Source: an uncultured Selenomonadales bacterium (lineage in GTDB: Bacteria; Bacillota; Negativicutes; Selenomonadales; Selenomonadaceae). From it: a stretch of DNA of 22,492 bases. Below are positions 22,357 through 22,492 of this stretch, in pieces. The stretch covers positions 1 through 22,492 of the forward strand of contig CALFJB010000006.1 of NCBI GenBank assembly GCA_937877565.1, written 5' to 3'. A program made the translations under genes and the position numbers. Position 1 is the first letter of the stretch, and every line of letters begins with the position of its first letter. Below the pieces are notes generated by a model, which saw only the letters and a list, made by a program, of their open reading frames with translations, did no database searches and had not been told where the DNA came from.

Positions 22357-22492
22357 TTAGAAAGATTTTTGAACCTTCGCAAGAGCTTTAATACCGCGTT
22401 GGTTGCCGACCCAGCCCGTTGCATTTATATCTACCAGCCAAGGAACATTTTTCAGCGGTCTTACTTGCCAACCCAATTCAATCATACCGCTT
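22357..22492 (-). CDS. C-terminus of an outer-membrane beta-barrel (autotransporter-type) protein, partial
   Basis: The last 44 residues and stop codon of a minus-strand gene that runs off the right edge. The peptide contains GWQVRPLKNVPWLVDINAT and GWVGNQRGIKALAKVQKSF, ending in Phe. Alternating strand pattern, the GWVGxQRG turn and a terminal aromatic residue are hallmarks of autotransporter barrels recognised by the BAM complex. This supports a diderm organism. The rest of the protein is outside the window. Confidence 0.7.
   Translation of the reverse strand, partial: SGMIELGWQVRPLKNVPWLVDINATGWVGNQRGIKALAKVQKSF

Overview
The window looks like a chromosomal segment of an AT-rich, diderm Firmicute, most probably in the Negativicutes (Selenomonadales-like). 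Three things point there. Firmicute-type genes (rpsU, nfeD, floA) are present with strong GGAGG ribosome sites and many GTG/TTG starts. Outer-membrane features are also present: a C-terminal beta-barrel strand ending in Phe at the right edge, an HlyD-type periplasmic adaptor, and a GT9 heptosyltransferase-like enzyme. The taxonomic call is inference; the genus cannot be read from the sequence.

Bases 1-2392 are accessory in character. They hold the start of a probable DNA methyltransferase (minus strand), a BRO/antirepressor-type DNA-binding protein behind an unusual leader that can fold two mutually exclusive ways, and a divergent pair consisting of an XRE regulator and a small soluble Ser/Thr kinase. 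Bases 2444-8262 are a tight nine-gene operon with a palindromic operator-like site near its promoter. It encodes an XRE repressor, a protein with tandem PH-like domains, a zinc-ribbon protein, two small membrane proteins, an LRAT-fold protein fused to an EF-Tu domain-II-like barrel, a secreted protein, a membrane-anchored coiled-coil protein and a small basic soluble protein. It ends in a terminator and is followed by tRNA-Thr(CGU) on the opposite strand. The tRNA's 3' end faces the operon, which is the usual geometry of a tRNA-associated genomic island. This cassette is the best candidate here for an undescribed system.

Bases 8471-20502 run from rpsU to floA. In many Firmicutes rpsU, yqeY, nfeD and floA are neighbours. 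Here rpsU and nfeD-floA are separated by about 10 kb, and no yqeY is seen. The intervening block encodes a type I secretion system (ABC transporter, HlyD adaptor, second ABC transporter, both ABC proteins with degenerate C39 peptidase domains), a GT4 glycosyltransferase, a lipoprotein and a methyltransferase/glycosyltransferase fusion. Together these suggest export and glycosylation of a large surface protein whose gene is not in the window; neither is a TolC-like channel. Two intergenic inverted-repeat elements lie inside this block, each followed by the same 16-base ribosome-site sequence abutting a start codon. A 350-base gap holds further hairpins.

Bases 20522-22492 carry a GT9 glycosyltransferase, an amino-acid-type ABC ATPase without its permease, a bidirectional terminator, and the 3' end of a convergent outer-membrane barrel gene.
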